DNA of 64,000 nt, from NCBI GenBank assembly GCA_003116975.1, contig BGKB01000188.1, positions 62,001 to 126,000 of the forward strand. Direction: 5' to 3'. Positions 23,712 through 32,986 of the stretch are shown here, one piece after another. This stretch comes from Aurantiochytrium sp. KH105. Taxonomy: Eukaryota > Sar > Bigyra > Thraustochytrida > Thraustochytriidae. Under the pieces are notes generated by a model. It saw nothing but the letters and a program-made list of their open reading frames with translations. It was not told the DNA's origin and searched no databases. The position numbers were made by a program, and so were the translations under genes. The stretch's first letter is position 1. Every line of letters begins with the position of its first letter.

Positions 23712-26108
23712 CTATAGGGGAGCATCCTCTCGTGAAACGAGAGATGCAGAAGTAGAGACACGGCTCAAGGCCTCGGAAATTGCACGTGTAACAGTGCCTG
23801 CGGCAGTTTGACCAATGTCAGAGACTCGCTCCTGAGCCTGCTCGACCGAAGCGGAAATCGCATCTGCTACAATATCACTTGCAATCGTATCGCTGGCGTT
23901 TTCGGCTTCTTTTGAGGTTTCGTCTTGCTCCTGCTTCGAATCTTCTTGGCTGGACTTGCTTTCTGTATTGGCACACTCCTTCTCCTCGTCCGCCGTCTCC
24001 TTGATGGCATTAGAGCCACTCTTTTCTGTCGATGCCTTTTCGTCGACCTCACGGTCCGTCTTGCTTGCCTCCTCCTTGGTCTCGGCAGCCTTGGGGCTTG
24101 ACAAAGAAGATGATGTAGAAGCAGAAGCAGAAGCAGGAGAAGGAGCTCGATTGCCACTGGTATCGCCGTCATCTTGCGCTGTAGCAGCCTTGACGAGAGA
24201 GTTCTTTTCGGCCTCGGGAGGACGTCCACATGAGTTTTCCGTTGCGCTTTCCGCCTCAGTCGAGGTGATACCTTCAACGGCGACTCTTTTCGCAGCTACC
24301 TTGCCTGTTTCCTTGACTCGAGAGTAAATTGCTTCCAAGGCGCTGTCAATGGCGCTCAGAACCTTTTCATCAGAGCTTTCCTCGTCTCGAGAGCCCTCGT
24401 CTTCTGGTGCTTCAGCAGGTGTATTGGCAATCTGTAAGACCTCGCCCACGAGAGACAAAACAGAAGCATTGGCGAATGCAACCTGAAGATCCCGCCTTCG
24501 AGCTTTGAGGTCTGCCTGACGAGCTTCGAGCTCTTCCGGTGTCGCGTTCTTCGCGTCAAGTGGGAAGGCTTCCTGCCCCATTTGGGATTTTGACTCGATC
24601 GCGGCCATCTGACGCAGTTTGGCCTGGAATTTGGGAGAGTGAAGGGGCTCGGGACGATGCGGCGTGTCAACGTCGATGCGGCGTTTATCTGCGTCGACAT
24701 CAATCGACAGCACGGAAACAACCTGGTCCAGAAGACCCCGAGATCCCATGCAGCTATCCAGCGGGGGCGAGGCCACGCCGACGCCATTGTCGAGGTCATT
24801 GTCCCACTTTTCGAGGCCCTTGGAAATCTTCTCCTCCATCTTGAGCTTTTCGTTGTGCAAACCAACCTGAATGCGCCGCTCCTGAAGCGCCGCGTCAATT
24901 TTCTCTTTGCGAAGAATAAAAGCGCTCATCTTGGAGGTGAGTTTAGCGTGCGTGCGCTTGTTCAAGTCCACGAGCTGAGCGAGAAGCTTCGCAAGCTCTT
25001 TGCGCTCGGTAATGACTTGATCGACCGATTCCTCCTCATCCCGAAGTTCCGACTTGTGCACGACGTGCGTGTCCTCCATGTGTCGCAGACGCTTTTGGAT
25101 TGCGACATGATCAATCTCGACCTGCTTGAGCTTGGCGCTGATCTCCTTTCCAGCTTTGAGCAATTCTTGCCTGCGACGAACAATTCCTGCGTCAACGCCA
25201 ACAAAGTTGGACTCGTTGCGATCGCCGGCGAGAACAAGGAGGTCTTCCATCTGGCTGCAGAGTCTGCGCAAGGTCTCTTCCTTCTTGGACGCCTCGTGCA
25301 AGAGACGCGAATGAATTCCGCACATCTTCACCAAGCCGTCCGCGAGGGAGTCACGCAACTTTTGTTTGAATGCGCGACGGGAGTTGTTGAGGCTGATTGT
25401 GCTAAACTTGGGTTTCGCTTGTGATGCGGTGCCCTCGATCGGTTCGAGTGCTTCGTCTCCGCAGGCGTCTTCATCTTTGGAATTGGCATGCGTGGAGCGC
25501 GCCGATGGCATGGCTGCTTGCGTCTCGGTGTGTTTTTCCTTTGATTCATCACAAGGCACCGGGCCGGCTGTGCGGGGCCTGGTCTGTCTGGATTTTTTTG
25601 TAGCCTGACGCTCCAGCTCCTTCTCCCGCTTCTTCTCCTTGTTGATCTGCGCGAGAATACTCACAGGAACGAGCTCTGGTTTCTCGCGCAGAGCAATCTG
25701 CGCCAAAGCTTCGACGGGCTCCGGATCGAACTTGAGCTGCGCCTTGGTTGACGCGCTGAGCCCCCGTCGTTGCGCCTGTGGCTGATTCGGTTTACTCAGT
25801 TCCCTGTGCTGCTGCGGCTGCTTTTTGGGTGCAGGAGCGGTCGTAGGTCTTGGTCTCGGCTGCTTCTTGACTACATGTTTTTGCTTGGACTGCTTCTGGT
25901 TCACGAGCGGCAAGCTACCCTTTTTGCTCTCTTTGAGGCTGATGACGTCCACGCGTGAAGAGCTTGTTGTCTTGCTGCTCGGTTGAAGCTGCGTCTTTGA
26001 GGATGGAGATTTTCTCGCTTGCTTTGCACTCGCAGTTTTGCTTTTGGCCTCCTCGAGGTCGTATTCGCGTCCGTAAAGTAGCGTCGATGCAGACTTGGTA
26101 GTCTTCAT
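23712..26108 (-). CDS. Coiled-coil protein of unknown function
   Basis: This 798-residue, highly charged protein starts at the first in-frame ATG (26108); the longer frame begins only with a GTG. Residues 1-230 are basic and rich in Lys/Gln/Pro, likely disordered. A helical coiled-coil region follows at about 235-440 (heptad-like runs such as LKQVEIDHVAIQKRLRHMED and LRKEKIDAALQERRIQV), then an acidic Ser/Glu-rich tail with a short C-terminal amphipathic stretch (ISEALSRVSTSASLVS). There is no enzyme motif. The overall shape suits a cytoskeletal or ciliary scaffold, but this is inference. It shares a divergent promoter with UCH37. Confidence 0.75.
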   Translation of the reverse strand: MKTTKSASTLLYGREYDLEEAKSKTASAKQARKSPSSKTQLQPSSKTTSSSRVDVISLKESKKGSLPLVNQKQSKQKHVVKKQPRPRPTTAPAPKKQPQQHRELSKPNQPQAQRRGLSASTKAQLKFDPEPVEALAQIALREKPELVPVSILAQINKEKKREKELERQATKKSRQTRPRTAGPVPCDESKEKHTETQAAMPSARSTHANSKDEDACGDEALEPIEGTASQAKPKFSTISLNNSRRAFKQKLRDSLADGLVKMCGIHSRLLHEASKKEETLRRLCSQMEDLLVLAGDRNESNFVGVDAGIVRRRQELLKAGKEISAKLKQVEIDHVAIQKRLRHMEDTHVVHKSELRDEEESVDQVITERKELAKLLAQLVDLNKRTHAKLTSKMSAFILRKEKIDAALQERRIQVGLHNEKLKMEEKISKGLEKWDNDLDNGVGVASPPLDSCMGSRGLLDQVVSVLSIDVDADKRRIDVDTPHRPEPLHSPKFQAKLRQMAAIESKSQMGQEAFPLDAKNATPEELEARQADLKARRRDLQVAFANASVLSLVGEVLQIANTPAEAPEDEGSRDEESSDEKVLSAIDSALEAIYSRVKETGKVAAKRVAVEGITSTEAESATENSCGRPPEAEKNSLVKAATAQDDGDTSGNRAPSPASASASTSSSLSSPKAAETKEEASKTDREVDEKASTEKSGSNAIKETADEEKECANTESKSSQEDSKQEQDETSKEAENASDTIASDIVADAISASVEQAQERVSDIGQTAAGTVTRAISEALSRVSTSASLVSREDAPL

Positions 26109-26898
26109 CGTTTGCGGCTGCCTTGGCAGCGCTGTGCAGGACGACGAAACTTGCACAAGAAGCGCAAAAACAAGGCGGAATACGCCGCGACTCTTCCTTG
26201 GTTATTTATCCCGACGATTCTGTCGCGATTGCTTCTGCTTGTGTCTATGCGATAAGCCCGTGTGCGGTCCTTCGATCTCCCCCGCTTCCCCAGAGCCAGC
26301 CGCCCGCCGCTGGCGGTCTGTCCGTCAATCAAACGAAAGGTTTGTCGAGGGCAAGCTCCTACGCCTACTATTATTCTCAAGCACGATGCAGCACACACAA
26401 CATTGAATCGAGCCAAGCGCGGCAAGATGGCCAGCCTCTTTCTGTAAAGCTTTCCCAACTCTGTGCCGGCAAAGCCAAGAAAAAAACACCAAGTGAAAGA
26501 ACCTGGTTTTTCTCAAGTCAGCAAGCGAGTTTCCTTTTCTACCGTAACTACGCTTGCCTCCAGCCTGAAAAGTGTGTGTGCGCGCCTCAATGACTCACAA
26601 TCGGACGATCCGAGTCACGTTGCGCCAGGTCCGCTCGCCGCTCGCCGCTCGCCATGGCATCGCGGTCCCATCCGTCACTCAGGCAGGCCGCTCAGCCCGA
26701 CGCACACGCACACACCTCAACGGATCTCTTTGGGTTGCGGAAAGTGAAGTATCCTCCGGCGCGCAAGTGCATCATTCGCTGCTTCGCAAGTCGGCGTCGC
26801 GGCGATAGCCCACTTGCGGCTGCGCGGGCGGCCCCGGCCCGGAGCAAACGAAGTTCGCTCGAGCGACGGGCTGGCGAGCGGGCGACGTGCGCGCGACC
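26109..26898. other. Divergent promoter region of the coiled-coil and UCH37 genes
   Basis: About 790 bp between two divergent start codons. It is AT-richer near the coiled-coil start and GC-rich near UCH37. I see short open frames only, none convincing. Confidence 0.5.
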
Positions 26899-28292
26899 AT
26901 GGCAGACTGGTGCACGATCGAGTCGGACCCCGGTAGGTTCTGCGCGGGGCGAGGGGCGCGCTCTGGCCAGGACGCGGCCCTGCGAGAGGCCGGCGTCTTC
27001 GATGGCGGCAGCTGGATGGATGGATGGATGGATGGATGGCTCCTGCGCGGAGATCGCGGGGGAGGAGGGATAGCACGGGCCCAACCGCCGCTGCTGCAGC
27101 GTTGGAGCACGCGAGCGGCTCTTCGCGAGGACACGGGAGAGGGTAGAGCAGATCAGGGAAAGAGAGGGGTAGAGAAACTGACGAAGGTATTGATAAAATG
27201 AACGCGTGCTGGCGCTGATGCTGAAGTGGTGCTGCAGGCGTTTTCACGGAGCTGATCCAAAAGATCGGCGTCAAGAACATCCAGGTGGAGGAACTGTACA
27301 GCCTCGATGATGACTTTTCGGACATGAAGCCCATGTACGGGCTCATTTTTCTTTTCAAGTGGAGACCCGAGGAGGATGATCGGCCCGTGAATGTGGGTTG
27401 CGACGAAGAACTGTTTTTCGCGCGACAAATGATCACGAACGCATGCGCAACGCAGGCGCTGCTGTCAATCCTGCTCAACATCCAGTCGGATGAGGTGGAT
27501 ATTGGGCCGAGTCTGCGGAGCTTCAAGGAGTTCGTCGGGGTCATGCCACCCGACATGCGCGGCGAGGCCATTAGCAACCTTGATAATGTCCGGCTTGCGC
27601 ACAACAGCTTCAACCGACCAGAGCCTTTTATTTCAGACAAGAAGCAATACGCAGGTCCCGACGACGATGTCTTTCACTTTATCGCGTACATTCCGTTCAA
27701 GAACAAGATTTACGAGCTTGACGGCCTCAAGGCAGGGCCCATTTGTCTTGGGGAGGTCGAGGAAGGCGCAGACTGGATCCCCGCCGTTGCGCCTCATATT
27801 CAGCAACGCATCGCGCGATACGCGGCTTCCGAAATTCGCTTCAATCTCATGGCTGTAATCAAAGATCAACGCGTTGTGCTCCAGGACAAGATTGACGAGT
27901 GCGAAACTCGCACACAGACTTTGGAGGCCATGCTCGATGGACACGACGACGTGACGGCAGACGACAGTTTCACGCCGGTACCGCTGGAGGATACAGAGGG
28001 CTTCGAGCAGCTCGTGTATTCCAATGACCTTCCATCTCTCAGAACGCAGCTCCGCGCGGAGCGGGTGCGGAAGATGGAGCTCGTGCCAACGCTCGAGGAG
28101 AAGGAGTCCAAATTTGCCAAGTGGCACAGCGAAAACATTCGCAGACGGCACAACTACATTCCGCTTTGCGTGGCCATTCTCAAGACCCTCGCCAAGGAAA
28201 AGCGCCTTGAGCCAATGATTGATGACGCGCGGCAGCGACTTGGCGACCGTGCTCGACAGCAACAGCAAAACAAGGACAAGGCTTCGAGCTAG
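26899..28292 (+). CDS. UCHL5: UCH37/UCHL5 ubiquitin C-terminal hydrolase (two exons)
   Basis: Exons 26899-26932 and 27238-28292 encode 362 residues. The cysteine protease UCH37 trims ubiquitin chains on the proteasome through Rpn13, and also serves INO80. Exon 1 gives MADWCTIESDPG, and splicing restores the family start W-C-x-I-E-S-D-P-G-V-F-T-E-L. Catalytic residues are Gln75 (FFARQMITNAC), Cys81, His158 (VFHFIAYIPF) and Asp173 (YELDGLKAGP). The C-terminal helical region (PLCVAILKTLAKEKRLEPMI) matches the UCH37 tail that binds Rpn13. Without the intron the reading frame would lack the strongly conserved N-terminus, which is the main support for splicing. Two other 19S proteasome genes, Rpn3 and Rpn10, lie further right. 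Confidence 0.93.
26933..27237 (+). other. Intron of UCH37 (phase 1, 305 bp)
   Basis: Donor GTAGGT follows codon 11 plus one base, and the acceptor is GCTGCAG at 27237. A possible branch sequence AACTGAC lies near 27176-27182. The intron contains a GGAT microsatellite. Splicing joins Asp-Pro-Gly to Val-Phe-Thr-Glu-Leu exactly as in UCH37 homologues. Confidence 0.88.
27013..27039 (+). repeat. GGAT tetranucleotide repeat in the UCH37 intron
   Basis: About six tandem GGAT units. Confidence 0.85.
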
Positions 28293-28539
28293 CAAAACAT
28301 GTATTAAGATCTTAGAAATTTGGTAGAGAGGCCTGATCTCGAACTCGCCAGTATCGTGGCAACTGTGCCCCAGGCAGATATTGCTGAGGTCTGTAGAAAT
28401 CCTTTTCTACCCCCTCTATCTCTCTCTCTCTCTCCCCTCGCCGCCCCCAGAATATAATATCGAGTCCGGCCAAAAGATAAGGATACGGATATTACATTGA
28501 CGCACTTGGGTTTGTCTGATCTGACCGCCTCCATCGAAT

Positions 28540-29559
28540 CTAGATTGGAGTCAGCTCTTGCGCGCGCACCTCACGCACATCGTCGTCATCGAGATCATCG
28601 TCACCATCCTCAATGCGGTCCTCGGTGTTGAGACCGCTACAATAGCGTCGATATTCACGCGCTACCGCAGCATTGCAGCCATAAACAAGCGCGTTGGCGA
28701 AACCTTGCAGGGGCGAGAAAATCGCATGCATAAGAGCAAGCCAGAACTTTTGGTTTTCATGAAAGTAGTTGTGAGTGCGGTGCACAACCCCCCAGACGCG
28801 AAAAGCCACAAAAACCGCGAGGTAAAGTCGAAGTCGTCGCGTAACGGTGCGCCCTTGAACTTGGTGTTGGAGTGCAGAGCTGACAATGAGGTAGGTGCTC
28901 GCCGTGAACGAAAAGACGATCAAGAGTGGCAGATAATACGCAAAGAAGCGTGCTGTCTGACGGTCTCGCTTGATCCAACACCAGATACCGCTATCGCCAA
29001 AGCAGCCCAGGGCGCCACATATGATTGTAATGATGAGCGAAATCCCCCACCCCACCAAGTGGTACCAACGTTCATAGGCCTCCACCGCGCGACCCTTGTT
29101 ACGGACCAGGACTGCGTGCACATTGAAGGCAATGATGGCGATCCAAAAGAATGAGGCCACATCAAAGAACTGAGTCATGGCTGCTGCGAGAATGCACCCT
29201 ACGGACGAGGTGCACTCGTGAACGTTGCCCTCGTTAATACTCGCGAGACCAACAAAGTAGGCCAAGCTCGAGCCAACGTTGGCCACGCTCAGAAACATGA
29301 CGAGCTTGTACGGGAAGGTGCGAATGCGCACCAGGATCAAGTAAGAGATGACGATGAACAAACTGCCTGCGAGCGAGAGCCCTGCGCCCGTCAGCGTGAC
29401 GGTCCGCAGAACCTGTGTCTGCGCCTCATCAAAGACAGAAGCGCAGAGATCTGAAGTAGCCTCGGCCGTGTCCGACTCGAGCAGCCTCCAGCCCGAAGCC
29501 TGCGTCAGCGCTAGCGCTAGCGCCAGCGCTGCCAGGTTCCGGCCGCCCTCGTCGCGCAT
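28540..29559 (-). CDS. cAMP-receptor-like GPCR (class E / Dicty_CAR type)
   Basis: This 339-residue seven-helix receptor begins with a cleavable-looking signal sequence (NLAALALALALTQASG). Seven hydrophobic segments follow from about residue 55 to 285, for example SLAGSLFIVISYLILV, LVMFLSVANVGSSLAYF, FFWIAIIAFNVHAVL and LPLLIVFSFTASTYLIV. The layout, the paired cysteines of the extracellular loops, and the closing block LQGFANALVYGCNAAVAREYRRY match the Dictyostelium cAMP-receptor/secretin-like group. The C-terminal tail is acidic (DGDDDLDDDD). It would sense an extracellular ligand and signal through G proteins; the ligand is unknown. ATG 29559 is preferred because it begins the signal peptide. 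Confidence 0.85.
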   Translation of the reverse strand: MRDEGGRNLAALALALALTQASGWRLLESDTAEATSDLCASVFDEAQTQVLRTVTLTGAGLSLAGSLFIVISYLILVRIRTFPYKLVMFLSVANVGSSLAYFVGLASINEGNVHECTSSVGCILAAAMTQFFDVASFFWIAIIAFNVHAVLVRNKGRAVEAYERWYHLVGWGISLIITIICGALGCFGDSGIWCWIKRDRQTARFFAYYLPLLIVFSFTASTYLIVSSALQHQVQGRTVTRRLRLYLAVFVAFRVWGVVHRTHNYFHENQKFWLALMHAIFSPLQGFANALVYGCNAAVAREYRRYCSGLNTEDRIEDGDDDLDDDDVREVRAQELTPI

Positions 29560-29678
29560 TCTCTCTTCTTCGCTTCGTCGATGTCTGCACAACGCAGAGC
29601 AACAACGCTCCGTTGAGCTGGTGCTTCGAGTGACTTTGTCTGTTGCTGACAGTGACAGTGATGCAGAGGCGGAATACC

Positions 29679-29954
29679 ATGGCAGACCCCGAGCGAGTCG
29701 ACCCCGAGAGTCGAGGAGAGGGCCAAGGCGCGCTTGCGGCGCAAAGCTTGGCGCAGCAAGGCCCGACCCAAGTTCCACGGCTTGCGCAGCGAATTCGTGC
29801 AGTGCTGCCGCAGCTTGGAGCCAAAGGCACCAACGAACTGCTCGTGGTGCTGCGCGCCCACGAAGAGCTCGTGCGCGGCATGCTCAGGGACCTTGGCGAC
29901 GAAGAAGTCGACGAGCGGCAAGAAGGGGAGGACGCGCAGCTTGTTGCATCATGA
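29679..29954 (+). CDS. Small hypothetical protein
   Basis: This 91-residue frame from an ATG in a good context (ACCATGGCA) to TGA lies in the short space between the GPCR start (119 bp away, divergent) and the MORN3-like 3' end (convergent). It is rich in Leu, Glu and Arg and is predicted by eye to be helical (LPQLGAKGTNELLVVLRAHE), ending acidic. No family is recognised. The position between two genes with little other room, and a balanced amino-acid composition, make it a plausible real small gene; a chance frame in GC-rich DNA remains possible. Confidence 0.45.
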   Translation: MADPERVDPESRGEGQGALAAQSLAQQGPTQVPRLAQRIRAVLPQLGAKGTNELLVVLRAHEELVRGMLRDLGDEEVDERQEGEDAQLVAS

Positions 29955-30050
29955 AGTCAAAAATAAACAATCATCGAAGCGGGCAGGATGGCAACTACAG
30001 AGTGCTACTACTTGGTGTTTAGGTTTTGTTGTTGGCTAGCAGGCTCTCGA

Positions 30051-31196
30051 TCAGTCCTCGCGCAGTGCCGCCAGAAGACGCACGACGCTGTCAAGGCTGA
30101 TCTCGGAATCAGCATGGGCGCCAAGCTCGACCAGGAGCTGGTCCATGTCGCCCTGAAGAGGGTAGATGCCAAGTCCATTGAGAACCGTCTCAAGTTCAGC
30201 CCCGAGAATGGTACCCTTTCGCTCGGAGTCGACTTCCTCGAAAGCGGCTCGGATATCATCGAACTCGCCAATCTCAAATCCGTGCAGGTACGCGTCACTC
30301 TGCCCGTTTTCTCCGTCGGTACCCATTTCCTGCTTTGACTCGTGTGTGTTGTGACGCCGGTCGCTCTCCGTCGCCGCTTGGCGCCTCGTACGCCGAAGGG
30401 CGTCCGCAAGAACCCCTTCCGGATCACAGAGCTTAATTTCTGGAAGCTCAAAGTTTTGCTTGCTCGAGACACCGTTGCGAAAGTGTCTTGGGACAGCCGA
30501 CTTTGGCGCGTCCAGATAGCTTCCGCATGCGGCGGTGCCGCGTTTCCACTCGGCCTCTAATACCTTTCCTGTGTCAACAAAGAAGAATCGGCCTGGTCCG
30601 TGCTTGTCATCGTGATCAAAGTGTCCCTCGTACCAGTTTCCATTAGGGTATGATAGCACACCGAGACCATGACGCTTGTCTTCTGCAAAATCACCATCAT
30701 ACTCTTCGCCATTTGCGTAAATCATTTTGCCGCGACCATGGCGTTTGCCTGTTTGCCAGCTCCCCTCATATTTGTCGCCGTTGTCGTAAAAGTGAATGCC
30801 CAGACCATCTCGCTTGTTGGCCTTCCATTCCCCAGTGTATCGCTTCACGAGTTTGCCCTGGACACGCACCCAGAGTGTGCCGGTGCCGTGTCTCAAGTTG
30901 TCCTCAAAGTCACCCTGGTATTTGGTCCCATTCGGGAGCGTCTGGGTGCCAAAGCCGTGGCGGCGATCCTCAAGCCAATCGCCAGCGTACGTCGCTCCGG
31001 TCTTGAACTTGGCGGGGGCAGTGGCGGCCACAAGTGCGCCATCGCGCTCGTAGGCCTGAAATTTGGGGTTTCTTTTCACCCAGTAGATGGTGTGTCGCGT
31101 GCCCGACTTTTGCGCACCGCGCTCGTTCTTTCGCCAGAGTGGCTCAAAAGGCGCCTTGTCAGCCTCTAACTTGCTTTCGTCGGCCTCCGCCATCAT
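30051..31196 (-). CDS. MORN3: MORN3-like protein with a C-terminal EF-hand-like extension
   Basis: This 381-residue protein has about seven MORN repeats (Y-x-G-x-W/F...G-x-G) over residues 65-225. It continues with the MORN3-specific segment ending FELPEIKLCDPEGVLADALRR, so it matches MORN3 and not just any MORN protein. MORN3 is associated with sperm and ciliary structures in animals. Beyond residue 270 it carries an extra 110 residues with an EF-hand-like element (FEEVDSERKGTILGAELETV) and a second helix pair, not found in the animal protein. Start: the frame upstream of 31196 has only TTG; two adjacent ATGs at 31196 and 31193 are the candidates. This supports a flagellated life stage. Confidence 0.88.
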   Translation of the reverse strand: MMAEADESKLEADKAPFEPLWRKNERGAQKSGTRHTIYWVKRNPKFQAYERDGALVAATAPAKFKTGATYAGDWLEDRRHGFGTQTLPNGTKYQGDFEDNLRHGTGTLWVRVQGKLVKRYTGEWKANKRDGLGIHFYDNGDKYEGSWQTGKRHGRGKMIYANGEEYDGDFAEDKRHGLGVLSYPNGNWYEGHFDHDDKHGPGRFFFVDTGKVLEAEWKRGTAACGSYLDAPKSAVPRHFRNGVSSKQNFELPEIKLCDPEGVLADALRRTRRQAATESDRRHNTHESKQEMGTDGENGQSDAYLHGFEIGEFDDIRAAFEEVDSERKGTILGAELETVLNGLGIYPLQGDMDQLLVELGAHADSEISLDSVVRLLAALRED

Positions 31197-31719
31197 GGTC
31201 GCTGCGTTGGACTGCACGTCTGCTGCAGCGCTCTCGGGGAACAAGAATTGCCCCTGGGCGAAGAAGCAGTCTATCCGTCAATCCAGCCAGGTGAGCGGGC
31301 GTACAAGCCTGCCCTTGTGACCTTTGCTTGCCATAGAATGCAGCGCAACGATAAAGGGCAAGGTTTTTCTCTTTTCTACAAACCCTTGGAAAACAAGGCA
31401 AACTTTGACAGCCTCTTGTCCTTTTCGTCGATTGTTGCAGCTGTGATATGGTTCATCGTCAGCCGACCGTCGGAAAAAAAAATGATCATCGATGAAATTT
31501 GCAACGGATCGTTTTTTTTTTTTTGGATGGGCTCACTGTCACAACGAATGATAATGAAAAGATCATTGCAAATGAAAGAGATGTGGCCTCGGGATTTCAG
31601 GTGGAGAGAGAAAAAGAATGGCAGAGTATCTGGACGATGATGTGAAATCTTATTGTAAACTAACAGGGAGATGGGCGGCTCGTTGAGTTGGGGCCCAATG
31701 TAAAGATGTTGCTGACAAG
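31197..31719. other. Intergenic between MORN3-like start and RRP43 end
   Basis: About 520 bp, mostly AT-rich, with homopolymer T and A runs (about 31474-31525). It serves as the 5' flank of the MORN3-like gene and the 3' flank of RRP43. No coding frame is supported. Confidence 0.5.
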
Positions 31720-32673
31720 CTAGTCACTCCCAGCGAGACCGTCATTGTCCTCAAGAGCAAGGTCGAAGGCTTTGAATAAAACAGAAGTGGGAAGCGGGAC
31801 ACCGTCCGGTTTAAGAATGTGCAGACATTGCTGAGTATTCTTGTCGAGGACCACATGAACGATGCCGTCGAGAAGAGCGCGTTCGTGCGCCGTTGGATCC
31901 CGGACGAGCTGAAGCTCGGACTGCGCGCTAGCGCGGAAAATCCCAAAGGTATGCGCAGTGGGTTCGGCTGCGATGTGCAGCGGCGTAGAATCGCGTTTGC
32001 CGTCCGTCTCAATCACGACGAGAGGTTTGTTTGGGTCTTCACCTTCCTCACGCACCAGCACAGGAAGCGAAAGGTCGTTCAAGGCCGTGCGCAAAGCATC
32101 GACAGCGGCATCCTGCACGCCGCCGTCGTCTGCTAGACAACAAAGATCGATGCAGAGCACCATGCACTCCACGCCTTCCACCAGGCAAAGGTCCTCCATT
32201 TGAATCATGTGCATAGCAATGTTGCGAAGATGGCGCGCGAGTTCACCGGGCTGATTGTCGAGTCCGTGAACGTTGACGTCCATCCACCCTTGATCGGGTC
32301 GCGAGCTCAGCGGCGTGCCAACCAAGACGCGGACACCGCAGACCACCCAGGTGCCTCCCATTCGCACGCTGCTCGATGCATCCAAGGAGTCGTCAATTTC
32401 TCCTCGAGCATGGATTGTCTCGGCTTCGTCGCGTGGCGCGCCCTTTGCTGTCGTCGCGCCAAACGCAGTCTGCGCGTCTGCGGCCAGCCAGCCCGCGACG
32501 CAGTCCCGTGGCCGCGCCTCGAGCATGCTGCGGCCGTCGGGCCTCACGCCATGATCCAAGAGTCGCTCGAAGAAGGCGCGCGGGTGAAGCCGGCTCAGCG
32601 CGTCGGCAGTCTGCGCTGGGCCCGCTGCTGTCTCCGCTGCTGCGGCGGCCGCCGCCGACGAAGCCTCGGCCAT
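31720..32673 (-). CDS. EXOSC8: Exosome core subunit RRP43/EXOSC8 (RNase PH-like)
   Basis: This 317-residue protein has the RNase PH fold of the eukaryotic RNA exosome ring, which processes rRNA and degrades RNA in nucleus and cytoplasm. It begins with the N-terminal segment HPRAFFERLLDHGVRPDGRS, then a GGTWVVCGVRVLVGTP block, a EDLCLVEGVECMVLCIDLCCLADDGG block, and the C-terminal PH2 half. These features fit the Rrp42/Rrp43 subclass, with Rrp43 slightly preferred from the PRAFFERLL start. As usual for the eukaryotic ring, phosphorolytic residues are not obvious. The start is the ATG at 32673; further upstream the frame begins only with TTG. Confidence 0.82.
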   Translation of the reverse strand: MAEASSAAAAAAAETAAGPAQTADALSRLHPRAFFERLLDHGVRPDGRSMLEARPRDCVAGWLAADAQTAFGATTAKGAPRDEAETIHARGEIDDSLDASSSVRMGGTWVVCGVRVLVGTPLSSRPDQGWMDVNVHGLDNQPGELARHLRNIAMHMIQMEDLCLVEGVECMVLCIDLCCLADDGGVQDAAVDALRTALNDLSLPVLVREEGEDPNKPLVVIETDGKRDSTPLHIAAEPTAHTFGIFRASAQSELQLVRDPTAHERALLDGIVHVVLDKNTQQCLHILKPDGVPLPTSVLFKAFDLALEDNDGLAGSD

Positions 32674-32759
32674 CGCGCCGCGTCGCGCGAGCTCGGAGCG
32701 GGCGGGCACTTCGAGAGCTCTGGGTTTGGGCTCCGCGGCCACCAACTAAATAATACTAA

Positions 32760-32788
32760 TAGGCCTAGGTCTACTAGGTCTAGTATAC
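32760..32788. promoter_or_regulatory. Palindromic TAGGCCTA / repeated TAGGTCTA block upstream of RRP43
   Basis: About 87 bp before the RRP43 start is a TAGGCCTA palindrome overlapping two direct copies of TAGGTCTA and a GTATAC palindrome. Its compact symmetric layout suggests a protein-binding site. AGGCCTA also occurs at about 5388, 35515, 56895, 60344 and 62894, all outside coding frames. Role unproven. Confidence 0.3.
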
Positions 32789-32986
32789 CAATGAGCTGAG
32801 TGAGGGTCTCTCGATGGGAAAAAGGGACCAATCACTCCGCGTTGTGTTCCACGGACATCATGGCGCCATATACGCACGCACATATGCACGCAGCAGCAGA
32901 CCTACGTCAAAAGGGGGCAGGAGGGAAACAACAACGAGGTGGCACTTGGGTTACTTTGTGGATTATGCTTGCAAGAAAACTTATGA

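Noticed and set aside
26109-26898. Short frames in the UCH37/coiled-coil promoter as genes
   Set aside because: They overlap each other on both strands, lack domains, and the region is explained as a divergent promoter plus the UCH37 first exon.
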